From Paenibacillus castaneae (lineage in GTDB: Bacteria; Bacillota; Bacilli; Paenibacillales; Paenibacillaceae), in NCBI RefSeq assembly GCF_002884445.1, contig NZ_KZ614144.1, forward strand, positions 3,392,094 through 3,456,093: 64,000 nt of DNA, read 5' to 3'. The translations under genes were made by a program, and so were the position numbers. Each line of letters starts with the position of its first letter. The first letter of the stretch is position 1. The notes under the pieces were generated by a model. It ran no database searches. It saw nothing but the letters and a program-made list of their open reading frames with translations, and was not told the origin of the DNA. Shown in pieces: positions 1-8,704 of the stretch.

Positions 1-1
1 T

Positions 2-181
2 AACGTCGCGACAACGCACAAAGAGCAAACGCAGTTGCTTATGGAATTGATGAATGCAGGAAAAGCCGCGATCAAGCAAATTAAAATGTTAAACATATCC
101 GAAGCAATTAAAACGGATGCCAATGACACGATCATAAAGGGGATTGTACAAGCGGCAAGCAGTTTGCTGATCGTCTTCTAA
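2..181 (+). CDS. C-terminal end of an unidentified protein (partial)
   Basis: An open frame enters from the left edge and ends at TAA 179-181, giving 59 residues. The tail is amphipathic, with many Lys/Ala/Ile residues and a hydrophobic end (SLLIVF). No family is recognised. A strong terminator follows about 60 bases downstream, which supports this being a genuine gene end. Confidence 0.5.
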   Translation, partial: NVATTHKEQTQLLMELMNAGKAAIKQIKMLNISEAIKTDANDTIIKGIVQAASSLLIVF

Positions 182-243
182 GTTGCTGCGTCTGCCACTT
201 AGACTATAAAGTGATTTGATCTTAGACCGTTTGGTACATAGAC

Positions 244-286
244 AAAAAAGGGACTGTAAATTGTAATCTAGTAAGTCCCTTTTTTC
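244..286. terminator. Bidirectional rho-independent terminator
   Basis: A 12-bp perfect stem (244-255 pairs with 274-285) is flanked by A-run and T-run. It lies between the plus-strand gene end at 181 and the minus-strand gene end at 381, so it can serve both. Confidence 0.85.
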
Positions 287-380
287 TTTTCCTCGAAAAT
301 AGGTTGGTATTCAATTCATTTCATTTCCATCATATTGCCTCCCTCGATACACATTAGCTTCCAATGAATGAGCATTTACA

Positions 381-1124
381 CTATGTACCGGCATCCGTTC
401 CGAAAGCTTTAGTCCCGCGCGGCTGATCGCCCTTCTCATTAGGTTCCAGAGTGATGCCGATGCTATCATAGGTTAATTGTTCCGACTCTATTCCCATCGC
501 GAGCAGCCCTACTCCTTTCTCATCAACGCGGAACGTGCCTGCGCTCGTTCGAATGCCTTCTCGGAGAAGCCAAACCTGATAAGCTTCCTCGTTTTTCGTT
601 GCTTGGGCTCCGAACACATAGACTACAAACTGCTTGCTCTTTCCATTGTCAACAATGCATGCGACGCCATACGCATGCTCCTTCTCAGTGGCTTCCGCCT
701 TTAGCATCGTAATCTGTACAATCTCGGATGCTGGAGCAAATAAAGCATTTTCAATGGTCTCTAATCGCGTAGCCTGATTTTTAATGAAAGGATTATCCCA
801 AAACGAGCCGCTGACAAAAATAAGCGCTGTCGCTGCTACGGCAATGGCTGGCTTCCATAGCTTTCTTTCACTCCATGCTTTATGACGTTTAGGCGCTGCT
901 TTGGCAGCAGCCATAATTTGCTCCTTCAAATCCTCTGGAGGTTCAATTCGTTCCATATCCAAGGGAAGCTCCTCCCATATGATTTGCAATTCGGCCAGCT
1001 CTTGCTTGCAAGAATCACAATAAGTCAAATGACGATCGAATGCTTCCTTTTCCTCTTCTGAGCAAGCACTAGAAAGATAATCGAGTATGAAATCGCAATC
1101 GCTACTGTATGCTTCGTCATTCAT
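381..1124 (-). CDS. Zinc-finger anti-sigma factor (RskA-type C-terminal domain)
   Basis: This membrane anti-sigma factor should hold the ECF sigma factor encoded just upstream. Residues about 10-45 carry a ZAS-type motif with His32, Cys36 and Cys39 (HLTYCDSC). One hydrophobic segment lies at about residues 92-108 (AIAVAATALIFVSG). The extracytoplasmic part, about 110-247, resembles the anti-sigma-K factor RskA domain (EAYQVWLLREG, SAGTF). The start ATG follows the sigma stop directly (TAAATG), which implies translational coupling. The inducing signal is unknown. The adjacent cupredoxin genes make a redox, copper or cell-envelope signal a reasonable guess only. Confidence 0.85.
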   Translation of the reverse strand: MNDEAYSSDCDFILDYLSSACSEEEKEAFDRHLTYCDSCKQELAELQIIWEELPLDMERIEPPEDLKEQIMAAAKAAPKRHKAWSERKLWKPAIAVAATALIFVSGSFWDNPFIKNQATRLETIENALFAPASEIVQITMLKAEATEKEHAYGVACIVDNGKSKQFVVYVFGAQATKNEEAYQVWLLREGIRTSAGTFRVDEKGVGLLAMGIESEQLTYDSIGITLEPNEKGDQPRGTKAFGTDAGT

Positions 1125-1694
1125 TTAAAGATCCCCCTTTGCAGCAAGATGCCTACGCAATATTTTCAAAGTCTGATGAAGTCTGTTTTTGACCGTTCCG
1201 AGTGGCTGATCATACAGCTGTGCCAGTTCTCTTAAGCTATAGCCTTGCCAATAAAAATGCTCGATCAGCGTTTTCTGTGATTTAGATAAATGCTTACATG
1301 CCTGTTGGATTTGTTCCCGTAAGGAATGCCGTTCAACATGCGCCTCGGGTGTCAGGCCGAATGGATCAGGCAATTCATTAAATCGTCCCTCTGTTAATTG
1401 TACAAGACCGGAAGCGTCTCTTCTTTGTTTTCGGATATGATCCATCGTTATATTGCGGGTAATGGTAAGGAGCCAGCTTGTAAAACGTCCCTTATTAGGA
1501 TCATATTCCGATTCTGTCGTCCATAAACGCATAAATACCGCCTGTGAAATATCTCTTGCGGCTGGCTCATCCCGAACTGCCTTTATGGCGAAGGAATACA
1601 CCAAAGCGCCATACCGGTCATAAAGAACGGACAGCGCTTTATTTTTACCATTTCTAATTAGCTGCATGAGTTCTTGATCGGTAAGATTATGCAT
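1125..1694 (-). CDS. ECF-family RNA polymerase sigma factor (SigK-like)
   Basis: The protein has about 189 residues with sigma-70 region 2 (DISQAVFMRLW, then FTSWLLTITRN) and region 4 (RELAQLYDQPLGTVKNRLH). That is the normal ECF length. An earlier TTG at 1712 is open in frame, but the GGAGG lies inside that extension and sits 9 bases before ATG 1694, so 1694 is chosen. It is co-transcribed with the anti-sigma gene. The pairing with an RskA-type partner fits the SigK-like ECF class. Confidence 0.9.
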   Translation of the reverse strand: MHNLTDQELMQLIRNGKNKALSVLYDRYGALVYSFAIKAVRDEPAARDISQAVFMRLWTTESEYDPNKGRFTSWLLTITRNITMDHIRKQRRDASGLVQLTEGRFNELPDPFGLTPEAHVERHSLREQIQQACKHLSKSQKTLIEHFYWQGYSLRELAQLYDQPLGTVKNRLHQTLKILRRHLAAKGDL

Positions 1695-1742
1695 CAATTT
1701 GCGCCTCCACAACAGGCTCGTTTTTTTTATGTTATCAGAAAC

Positions 1743-1768
1743 AGGAGCAACCTTAAACAGCTGCTCCT
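1743..1768 (-). terminator. Weak hairpin after the cupredoxin operon
   Basis: AGGAGCA (1743-1749) pairs with TGCTCCT (1762-1768). The following T content on the minus strand is poor, so this may be only a weak terminator separating the cupredoxin genes from the sigma operon. Confidence 0.35.
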
Positions 1769-1789
1769 AACTTTTTAATACAAAATAAA

Positions 1790-2398
1790 TTATTTTTCCT
1801 TCACTACGATTGACCCTCTCATACCAGGATGAGGAATACAATAGTAGCCGAACTCACCTGCGTCTGAGAAGGTAACCTTCTTGCTTTCATCTTGGGCAAG
1901 CAACGTAGTATCGAATTGCCCATTATCAGCAGTTGCAGAATGCTTTACCTCATCCTTATTGATAAAAGTAACGATATCACCCTGCGAAATTTCAAGCTTT
2001 TCCGGTGAGAAGGCGAAGTTCGTAATCTCAACCGTATGAACGGTTACCGCAACAGAAGGCTGACCTTTGTCTTTTATCGGCTCCTCTGTTTTGACCGGTG
2101 TTTTAGGTGTAGACTTAGGCTGAGAAGCAGTAGCCTCCGGCTGCACTTCTGTCACTTTCTCCGTTGCAGCCGGCTTCTGCACTGGGGAGGCTGCATCCAT
2201 TGGGCTAGGGGATGGAGTCTTTCCTTTCCCATTACCATCATCATGTGCAGACTCATCAGCAGCGTCAGAGCTTATAGGAGCAGCTGTCATATCCAATGTA
2301 TTATGGGTAGCAGTCATGTTTGCCTCCTGAGCACCGCAGCCCGATAAGAAGAGGAAAAGCAGGATCAGCATCAAACATCCATAAGTTATTTTCCGCAT
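1790..2398 (-). CDS. Cupredoxin-domain lipoprotein
   Basis: The 202-residue protein begins with a lipoprotein signal ending in the lipobox LSGC (Cys21). A low-complexity Ala/Pro/Thr/Lys linker covers about residues 25-115. The C-terminal domain, about 120-202, is a plastocyanin/amicyanin-like cupredoxin with recognisable type I copper ligands: His in VKHSAT, then Cys, His and Met in YYCIPHPGM. It is probably a membrane-anchored electron carrier or copper binder. It starts 10 bases after the preceding gene, so the two form an operon. The physiological partner is not visible here. Confidence 0.85.
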   Translation of the reverse strand: MRKITYGCLMLILLFLFLSGCGAQEANMTATHNTLDMTAAPISSDAADESAHDDGNGKGKTPSPSPMDAASPVQKPAATEKVTEVQPEATASQPKSTPKTPVKTEEPIKDKGQPSVAVTVHTVEITNFAFSPEKLEISQGDIVTFINKDEVKHSATADNGQFDTTLLAQDESKKVTFSDAGEFGYYCIPHPGMRGSIVVKEK

Positions 2399-2408
2399 GT
2401 TTTCACGC

Positions 2409-4010
2409 TCACTTTACGATGATTTGACCAGTCATGAAAGATTTATGCGGCTCACAGAAATAATTATAAGTGCCTGGTTTATCAAAAGTTACCGTATAGG
2501 TTTCGCCTTTAGCGAGCAATGGAGAGGCGAAGGATCCATCCAATGCAACCGCATTATGCTTCATCTCGTCGTAGTTAGTGAAGATAACCTTGGAGCCTGC
2601 TTCCACAGTAAGAGCTCCATTGCCAAAGGAGTACTCTTTAATGTCAATGTTGTACGTCTTAACAGTCGGTGCGGCTGGCGTTGTTGATGCAGTCGTTCCA
2701 TTAAATTTGGCCGGATCTACGATATACCAGACATCATTGACGCCCTGCCCATTCAATTCTCCATGTGCCTTATCTTTTATAAAATAATAGAGCGGGAATC
2801 CTTTGAATGAAGCTTGCTTGCTTCCATCAGGGCGGGTAATCGTTCCGATATCACTTCCTTTGATCGTAGATGGAACACTTACGCTTGATGATGAATATGC
2901 AGGCCAATTGACAAGGCAATTGCCTTCGCAAACGCTTTTTCCAGATGTATCCTTGTCAAAATAATAAAGTGCCCTGCCATAATCGTCAGTCAAATAGTTG
3001 CCCGCATCCTTCGAGGTGCCAAGCATAATCGCGTAATCCGATTTCGCCGCAAACCATACTCCCCCTAAGCCTTCACCGGTTACATCGCCAGGCTTGCTAT
3101 CCTTTGCAAAATAATAGAGTGGCCAATTTTTGTAAGTTAGCTGCTTCGCGCCGTCAGCACGAGTAATAATGGCGAAGTCGGTTTTATTCAGCCATGCCGG
3201 TATTTGAAGATTCGCATCGTAATAGATCGGCCAGTTCTTCACGCAATCTCCTTGACAGGAATTAACGTTCTCCGCATCCTTCGTGAAGAAATAGAGCGCA
3301 CGCCCGTTTTTATCCGTAAAATAGTTGCCGAGCTTGTCATTTTGCCCAACACCAATTCGCTCGCCTTGCGGCAATGTAGACCCGGGAGCAATGACTCCAT
3401 TCGCTTGCAGCGTATCAAAGAACGGCTTTCCATTCTTCATATTGGCAGACAGCGCCTCGACAAGAGCTGTTGCTAGATGTGTATTCAGCAGCGACGTCAT
3501 GCCGGCAATCTCTTTCAAGCCATGCGAAGCAGCGAATGTTTCCGATTGTTGGTATGTAAAGTCTGATCCGGATTTATAACCGAGGTTCTCCAATATTACT
3601 TTATAAAACTGCTGGGAGCTGATCGCTGCGCTTGGTTCAAAGCGATTGTTTCCCGCACCCTGCCAGCCTAGCTCCGGTTTGCTCTTCAAGTATGCCAGAA
3701 TGGATTGATTGGCCTTACCCACCTGTTCCGCATCAGAAAAATTAAGTTTACCTGTGAAGGCGAGTGCTTCATTTAATTTTCCATTGAGGCGAAGTGAGAT
3801 AATTGCAGCTTGCAAGCGCGTTGAGGCTTTACTCAAATAGGCGGCATCCACGCCCTTGCCGTCTCCAATAAGCAGCCCAAGCTCATTAGCCGTATCGGCA
3901 TCCGACTTGATTGCGGACGACAATTCTGCAGACGCCGTTCCAAGCGGAGCGGCAATGATTGTCGTGCACATTGCAGCAATCAAAAACAGTTTCTTTAATC
4001 GTGTAAGCAT
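2409..4010 (-). CDS. Secreted protein: paired COG4315-type repeats plus C-terminal cupredoxin
   Basis: The 533-residue protein has a signal peptide (LFLIAAMCTTIIAAPLGTASA). A helical region of unknown function covers about residues 30-215. Two copies of the secreted repeat of Pfam Lipoprotein_15/COG4315 follow: about 225-325 (GRALYFFTKD, CQGDCVKNWP) and 330-430 (GRALYYFDKD, CEGNCLVNWP). Each carries the paired cysteines CxGxC. A cupredoxin domain ends the protein (MKHNAV, YFCEPHKSFM), with all four copper ligands present. It is first in the operon with the cupredoxin lipoprotein. The combination suggests extracytoplasmic electron transfer or metal handling, which is inference. Confidence 0.8.
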   Translation of the reverse strand: MLTRLKKLFLIAAMCTTIIAAPLGTASAELSSAIKSDADTANELGLLIGDGKGVDAAYLSKASTRLQAAIISLRLNGKLNEALAFTGKLNFSDAEQVGKANQSILAYLKSKPELGWQGAGNNRFEPSAAISSQQFYKVILENLGYKSGSDFTYQQSETFAASHGLKEIAGMTSLLNTHLATALVEALSANMKNGKPFFDTLQANGVIAPGSTLPQGERIGVGQNDKLGNYFTDKNGRALYFFTKDAENVNSCQGDCVKNWPIYYDANLQIPAWLNKTDFAIITRADGAKQLTYKNWPLYYFAKDSKPGDVTGEGLGGVWFAAKSDYAIMLGTSKDAGNYLTDDYGRALYYFDKDTSGKSVCEGNCLVNWPAYSSSSVSVPSTIKGSDIGTITRPDGSKQASFKGFPLYYFIKDKAHGELNGQGVNDVWYIVDPAKFNGTTASTTPAAPTVKTYNIDIKEYSFGNGALTVEAGSKVIFTNYDEMKHNAVALDGSFASPLLAKGETYTVTFDKPGTYNYFCEPHKSFMTGQIIVK

Positions 4011-4134
4011 TAATAATTCCTCCTTTATGGTATCTACATGTAAAGATAACGCTGCGGAGGAACGAGAGGTTTGATAAAAATAAATAATTTTTTTGTAGGC
4101 AATTTAATAACTACAATTGAGCTGCCAAAAAACA

Positions 4135-5013
4135 TCATTGCTGCTGCAACCGATATCTCCCCGGCGAAACGCCTTTCTTACTTTTGAACACTCTCGAAAA
4201 GTGATGCACATCAGAGAAGCCACAATATGATGCAATATGCTCTTGACTCAAATCTTCTTGCTGAAGCAGTTCACAGGCATGATTTACTCGCATATCCACT
4301 AAATATTGATGAGGAGTTTTCCCGTATTGTCGCTTGAATAAATCGTTAAAGCGTGATATGGATAGGCAAGCTCTGGCAGCCATATCCTTGACGCTTATTG
4401 GCTCATTCATATGATAAGAGAAATAAGAAGTGATCCAATTCAAAGTTGTAGCGGACGTACGCATTGCAGGTTTGTCCTCTATGTAATACTCCATGATGTC
4501 GATAATGACTTTGGTCATCGACGCTTGCGCCCGAAGTTGCATAACCGGGGAATGGTACTGCCAATATTCAACGGCAGTCAAAAAAGGGTCGCGAATTTTC
4601 TGTGTTATTGCAGACGGTAGCTTAATGGGTATTGTCACTTCCAGCAGCTCATCCAGCCTTGGTTGCAATAAATTAGAATAAGAACTTATGTCAATCTGTC
4701 CTGCCCGTGTCGGAAAGCTTAGTTCACGATCAGGGTTATAGAATATATCCATGTGTACGAATGGTGTTACTGTATTCGTTATACCTTTCAACATGTTGAG
4801 AGTATTCGGCTGTATGAAACAAAAGTCTCCTCTTTCCAGAACAATCTTCTCTTCCTCTACCCAAAAATGACAAGTCCCCTCTTGTACATATACGAGCAAA
4901 TAGTCAAGCAGCCGACGTACCGGCATCACCCAAGGCATTCTCGCGGCAAAATCGGACTCCCTAATATACGGAACAATAGGATGTCGAAGAATGTAATCCG
5001 ATAGCTGCATCAT
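4135..5013 (-). CDS. AraC-family transcriptional regulator with cupin sensor
   Basis: The 292-residue protein has an N-terminal cupin-like sensor (GTCHFWVEEEKIVLERGDFCFIQP region) at about residues 35-110. A double helix-turn-helix AraC domain lies at about 190-290 (ISVKDMAARACLSISRF and EHIASYCGFSDVHHFSRVFK). AGGAGG precedes ATG 5013/5010; both starts are possible. It diverges from a PhyH-type dioxygenase gene 166 bases away, which is its most likely target. The ligand is unknown. Confidence 0.9.
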   Translation of the reverse strand: MMQLSDYILRHPIVPYIRESDFAARMPWVMPVRRLLDYLLVYVQEGTCHFWVEEEKIVLERGDFCFIQPNTLNMLKGITNTVTPFVHMDIFYNPDRELSFPTRAGQIDISSYSNLLQPRLDELLEVTIPIKLPSAITQKIRDPFLTAVEYWQYHSPVMQLRAQASMTKVIIDIMEYYIEDKPAMRTSATTLNWITSYFSYHMNEPISVKDMAARACLSISRFNDLFKRQYGKTPHQYLVDMRVNHACELLQQEDLSQEHIASYCGFSDVHHFSRVFKSKKGVSPGRYRLQQQ

Positions 5014-5179
5014 ATAGACCTCCTGAATAGAATGTTGATGATTCTATCGTAACGTTTTCTCTTCTATTTTGCAGTTGTTTTCGACAAAATTATAACTATT
5101 ATAGACAATGTTATTTCTAGATGGATTTAATAAGATAAAGCTAGTCGGAAGAACTCATACTAGAAAGGGTGGAATGAAA

Positions 5180-6010
5180 ATGAACCATTTGGTAACAGAT
5201 TTAAACCTTGAATATCAGCTTGACACAGAACAAATTGAGCAATACCAACAAGATGGGCATACATTCTTGAGAAATGTAGCAACTGAGTCTGTCATACGCG
5301 AATATGAGCAGCATATTACCGATTTGGTTATGAAATTGAATCACCATGATAAACCGGTATCTGAAAGGGATACCTATGGCAAAGCCTTCATTCAAGTTGG
5401 GAACCTATGGACGATGAGCGAAGATGTGAAGCGATTCATAATGGCCAAACGATTCGCGAAGATAGCAGCAGATCTAATGGGGGTAGACGGTGTACGAATC
5501 TACCATGATCAGGCTTTATTCAAAGAACCCGGCGGGGGTCATACCCCTTGGCATCAGGACCAGATCTATTGGCCACTGGATACGAACAATACAATTACGA
5601 TGTGGATGCCGCTTGTGCCGGTTCCTCAAGAGGTGGGAACTATGACCTTTGCGAGTGGAACGCACATGCAAGGGTATGTAAGCAGGCAAGAAATTTCAGA
5701 CGAATCGCATCGTACATTAGGTCAATATATTGAAGGTAAGAATATTTCTCAAGTCAACTACGGTGCGATGGCCGCTGGAGATGCTACCTTCCATGCCGGC
5801 TGGACCATGCACTGCGCACCGGGCAACCCAACAGATCATATGCGAAAAGTGATGACGGTCATCTATATTGCGGATGGCGTCCGTATTGCACAGCCAGACA
5901 GCAAAGCGAAAGAAAACGATTTGAAACATTGGTTTCCTGACTGTAAACCTGGTGATCTTGCAGCGAGTATTCTTAACCCCCTTGTTTACAAGAGATATGA
6001 GAAGCACTAA
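5180..6010 (+). CDS. Phytanoyl-CoA dioxygenase (PhyH) family protein
   Basis: This is a Fe(II)/2-oxoglutarate dioxygenase-like protein of 276 residues. The metal-binding His-x-Asp is visible in TPWHQDQIYWP. A later His (FHAGWTMHCAPGNP) and an Arg (MRKVMTVIYIADG) fit the family's third metal ligand and the 2-oxoglutarate clamp. An upstream in-frame ATG at 5108 lacks a ribosome site, while AAAGGGTGG lies 7 bases before ATG 5180. The substrate cannot be read from sequence. Bacillota PhyH proteins beside AraC genes are common and mostly uncharacterised. Confidence 0.85.
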   Translation: MNHLVTDLNLEYQLDTEQIEQYQQDGHTFLRNVATESVIREYEQHITDLVMKLNHHDKPVSERDTYGKAFIQVGNLWTMSEDVKRFIMAKRFAKIAADLMGVDGVRIYHDQALFKEPGGGHTPWHQDQIYWPLDTNNTITMWMPLVPVPQEVGTMTFASGTHMQGYVSRQEISDESHRTLGQYIEGKNISQVNYGAMAAGDATFHAGWTMHCAPGNPTDHMRKVMTVIYIADGVRIAQPDSKAKENDLKHWFPDCKPGDLAASILNPLVYKRYEKH

Positions 6011-6093
6011 GCATTCATGTAAGTCTCTTCTAATGACATTGGGCTACAGACAGCTTCAATAAGCTAAACTCCACTGAGCTTCAGCATAAGCAT

Positions 6094-6140
6094 AACAAAA
6101 AGACTGCCATGTCATACACGACAATGGCAGTCTTTTTGTT
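6094..6140. terminator. Perfect 17-bp bidirectional terminator
   Basis: AACAAAAAGACTGCCAT (6094-6110) pairs perfectly with 6124-6140. It separates the convergent PhyH and GNAT genes. Confidence 0.95.
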
Positions 6141-6155
6141 TAGAATCGTTACCAT

Positions 6156-6608
6156 TTAGTTCGACGGCAACAGAAGAAAATGGCAGTCATTTTCCGAATC
6201 AATATTAACCATAAAACCAATTGAGCGATAAAATGTATCTGCAATAGGGTTATCCGTCTTTAGTACAAGCATTTTATAGTTTTTTCTAGCTTCTTCAATT
6301 ACAGAATCCATTAACATTCGCCCTATGCCAAATCGACGTACCCTTTGGGAAACATAAAGCCGACGAACACGACCGACTTCTTTCCTCACATTGAGGTCTT
6401 GATTTAATCCACAAACTCCAACAACATCATTACCCTGATAAGCGATAAAGAGTGCTTCCCCATCCTTATCGAATTTATTAACTCCCGATTCAAAATCGTT
6501 TACTAACCGTTTAATATGTCGAAATCCTTCACCAGCACTTTCTTCAACCAACCGATTTAATTTTTGAGTATCCAGTTGTTTAACTTTTAGAATAATGATT
6601 TCATTCAC
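6156..6608 (-). CDS. GNAT-family N-acetyltransferase
   Basis: The 150-residue protein carries the acetyl-CoA pyrophosphate loop region in VRRLYVSQRVRRFGIGRMLM at about residues 80-100 (R/Q-x-x-G-x-G/A pattern QRVRRFGIG). C-terminal strands fit the fold (LVLKTDNPIADTFYRSIGF). The GTG start at 6608 follows the TAA of the VOC gene with no gap, and GGAG lies 9 bases upstream, so it is translationally coupled to that damaged gene. The substrate is unknown. Confidence 0.85.
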   Translation of the reverse strand: MNEIIILKVKQLDTQKLNRLVEESAGEGFRHIKRLVNDFESGVNKFDKDGEALFIAYQGNDVVGVCGLNQDLNVRKEVGRVRRLYVSQRVRRFGIGRMLMDSVIEEARKNYKMLVLKTDNPIADTFYRSIGFMVNIDSENDCHFLLLPSN

Positions 6609-6972
6609 TTAAACCATCTCCTCCCAAATATCCAGCATATTGCCGTCTGGATCAAATAATTGAAATTGCCGCCCGTATGCTTCCCTGTCCTCGATTGGAG
6701 CGCCAGCTTTCGATAAACGTGCATACAACTCCTCAATACAATCCGTTTCAAAACGAAGAGCAAACATTTCATAATGCTTGACGTGGAATGTATTCATCTG
6801 TAATGAAGTTAATGGTCACAACGTTTTCTTTCTTAGGCCCCCAAAATAGAGTATACTTTCGGGTATTGAACGAATTGAAATGCTTATTGTACCAATTGAT
6901 CAATGATTCTGGCTCGTCAGCAGCCAAATACATACAACCAAACTTATTGATCTGAATAGTTTTTGGTTCCAT
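6609..6972 (-). pseudogene. VOC (glyoxalase/bleomycin-resistance) family gene split by a frameshift
   Basis: An N-terminal frame (6769-6972; MEPKTIQINKFGCMYLAADE) and a C-terminal frame (6609-6797; HYEMFALRFETDCIEEL, FDPDGNMLDIWE) overlap by about 29 bases in different phases. Read through, they give one ordinary ~120-residue VOC protein. The phase change lies near 6770-6795, between FITDEYIP and HYEMFALRF. It is either a real frameshift or a sequencing indel. It heads the operon with the GNAT gene, whose start is coupled to its stop. Confidence 0.8.
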
Positions 6973-7215
6973 AACAACGAATCAACTCCTTATTTTCATT
7001 GTTAAATCAGGAAAATACAAGAATTTTTTAGCTGTAAATAGTAGATTTTTTCTGCTTGTTACCATCATTTTCCTGACTGTGAAATAAATATATTTTGCAC
7101 CTTACTGTCGGCCACTTCAAAGTATCGACGATCCTTAAAGGAGTTCGGAATACGTTGACGAAATAACAGAAATAAGGCAGCGTTTGAAAAAATTTATTAT
7201 GAAGGGGTAATTGCT

Positions 7216-8553
7216 ATGGACATAAAGTATCGGGATCTTCTTGTTTCAATGAACGAACAAGACAAGGAAGTCATTGAACAAGTAATACAAGCTATTAACG
7301 ATGACAATGTAGAAACAGTAGTGCGTCTGTTTATGACTCACTCCTGGCTGGTATCTCTTATTGATGTACCGTGCTTTACTTTTGATAGTCCGGCTATTGT
7401 TATAGCAGCTTCAAAAGGAAATCGCGAGATGGTCGATGCATTGCTTGAGTATGGTGCGGACATCAATGCTAAAAGCCAGTGGTGGGCTGGAGGATTTGGA
7501 GTATTGCATCATGACCATTATGATCTTTCACGTTATCTTATTGACCGGGGTGCTCATGTCGATCCCCATGCGGCTGCTGCATTAGGAATGATGGAGATGC
7601 TATCAAAGATGGTGGAAGAGGATCCTTCTGTCGTTAATCAACGCGGTCCTGACGGGCAAGTTCCTCTGCACTTTGCCAAAGAACACAGAATCATCGATTT
7701 TCTCCTTACTCACGGCGCGGAAATTGATATGCGTGATATTGATCACGGTAGCACACCCGCTCAATGGGCTGTGGATGATCCAGAAAAATGCAGGTATCTC
7801 ATTGAACGAGGTGCTGAAACGGATATCTTTATTGCATGTATACTGGGCGATATTGAAATGGTTTACCATATATTAGAGAGGGATCCGAATGCTCTAAATG
7901 CTCAAGTTGGTAGTGGACGCTTTACATCTGGCGATTCAAACGGCGGACATATTTACGAGTATAAAATCGGTGCATCTTCTCGTCCGTTATTTCTCGCTCA
8001 AAGATTGAATCGTTTTGAAGCAATTGAAGTGATGCGAAGATATAGTTCGGTCGAACATCAATTTTTGCTTGCTTGCTTACAAGCCGATATGGCAATCATC
8101 CATTCCATAATGGCTGAACATCCGAAGATTGTTACCTCCCTGCAGCCGATGGATGAAAGTTTGATTGTTGATGCAGCTAGAGACAATCGACTTGATGCGG
8201 TCCGGACAATGTTGAATGTTGGATTCCATGTTGATGCACGAAGCACCCCCCATTCATCGACAGCACTTCATTCATCCGCCAGTCGAGGGAATCACGAAAT
8301 CGTTAAATTGCTGCTGGCACAAGGCGGATCTGTACACGCAACAAACGAATTTGGCGCAACGCCATTGAATAGTTGTATCTGGGGTTCATTGCATATCCAA
8401 GATCCTTCTGGAGATTACGCGGCGGTAATAGAAACACTCATCGAGGCTGGAGCGAAACTGCCTGATCAAGCGACAGGAAGCGATGCCGTTAAGAAGAAAC
8501 TTATCGAACATGGAGTATGGCAAATCCATCCCGCCATAACACCAGTAGAATAA
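7216..8553 (+). CDS. Ankyrin-repeat protein
   Basis: The 445-residue protein has about ten ankyrin-like units. Clear examples are SPAIVIAASKGNREMVDALLEYGADIN (residues about 60-88), VPLHFAKEHRIIDFLLTHGAEID, and TALHSSASRGNHEIVKLLLAQGG near residue 360. No signal peptide or membrane segment is seen, so it is probably a cytoplasmic scaffold or binding protein. AAGGGG lies 11 bases before the ATG. The partner and role are unknown. It sits alone between a VOC/GNAT operon and a PhyH gene. Confidence 0.85.
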   Translation: MDIKYRDLLVSMNEQDKEVIEQVIQAINDDNVETVVRLFMTHSWLVSLIDVPCFTFDSPAIVIAASKGNREMVDALLEYGADINAKSQWWAGGFGVLHHDHYDLSRYLIDRGAHVDPHAAAALGMMEMLSKMVEEDPSVVNQRGPDGQVPLHFAKEHRIIDFLLTHGAEIDMRDIDHGSTPAQWAVDDPEKCRYLIERGAETDIFIACILGDIEMVYHILERDPNALNAQVGSGRFTSGDSNGGHIYEYKIGASSRPLFLAQRLNRFEAIEVMRRYSSVEHQFLLACLQADMAIIHSIMAEHPKIVTSLQPMDESLIVDAARDNRLDAVRTMLNVGFHVDARSTPHSSTALHSSASRGNHEIVKLLLAQGGSVHATNEFGATPLNSCIWGSLHIQDPSGDYAAVIETLIEAGAKLPDQATGSDAVKKKLIEHGVWQIHPAITPVE

Positions 8554-8704
8554 AACCGGGTTATTTTCTTAAAGCCGGCTTCTGCTAAAAGACGTGGTAA
8601 TCGTGCCCTAAGAAGATTGACCTAATAACAGATAAGATCCCCCAAGAGCAGGCCGAGGCGGCATGGTACAGTAAATCCATAACAATCGAAAGGATGGATG
8701 GCGG

